Source: Elysia crispata
Lineage: Eukaryota; Mollusca; Gastropoda; Plakobranchidae
Length of the DNA stretch: 64,000 nt
Assembly (NCBI GenBank): GCA_033675545.1
Contig: JAWDGP010001473.1
Location: 87,501 to 151,500 of the forward strand
Reading direction: 5' to 3'
Positions 25,545-64,000 of the stretch are shown here, in pieces; the first letter of the stretch is position 1; the number at the start of each line of letters is the position of its first letter. The position numbers and the translations under genes were made by a program. Below the pieces are notes generated by a model. That model saw only the letters and a list, made by a program, of their open reading frames with translations, ran no database searches and was not told the DNA's origin.

Positions 25545-64000
<38,456 letters not shown>

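Overview
The window looks like nuclear DNA from an invertebrate animal, most likely a mollusc and perhaps a heterobranch gastropod. It is AT-rich, with long introns that have GT-AG borders, many very long (GA)n/(CT)n arrays, scattered TCTAGATC palindromes, and decayed non-LTR, hAT-like and pogo-like elements. No bacterial operon, CRISPR array, rRNA or intact tRNA gene was seen. The mollusc assignment is an inference from repeat style and could be wrong.

The one clear protein-coding gene is on the + strand, from about 25.5 kb past the right edge. I can chain 15 exons (25545-64000, about 1,580 codons), plus one weaker upstream exon at 25275-25340, with every splice phase consistent. The product reads RRM-like fold, then KH-like modules, then two macrodomain-like folds, then another KH-like stretch. 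This is the layout of the PARP14 class of macrodomain mono-ADP-ribosyltransferases, but the WWE and catalytic ART part would lie beyond the window. Both macrodomains look degenerate. A three-exon KH-like module is duplicated in tandem, and one exon block of about 390 bp is almost identical between the copies although the adjoining introns are not.

The left third (1-25 kb) is mostly repeats: a pogo-like TIR element at 4763-5604 (second copy 27244-27775), LINE 3' fragments at 5680-6165 and 10230-11160, a TIR element carrying an acidic reading frame at 8091-9183, a cluster of tRNA-derived SINEs with trinucleotide tails around a palindromic minisatellite at 12.47-13.78 kb, and a fossil Ty3/gypsy-like fragment at 21181-23390. 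Two minus-strand loci are weakly supported: a first coding exon at 3517-3579 and a spliced unit at 17070-20063.

The introns of the PARP-like gene hold further elements: a degenerate minisatellite (32.28-32.61 kb), a hAT remnant (44.19-44.77 kb), and a 4.1-kb EN-RT-RNaseH LINE on the minus strand (about 47052-51174) that appears inserted inside an older RTE-like LINE (46965-47051 and 51165-52290). A possible fossil solo LTR lies at about 56433-57604. I found no wholly new system. The most interesting signals are the rapidly remodelled PARP14-like gene with its homogenised exon block, the nested LINEs and the SINE/minisatellite palindrome.
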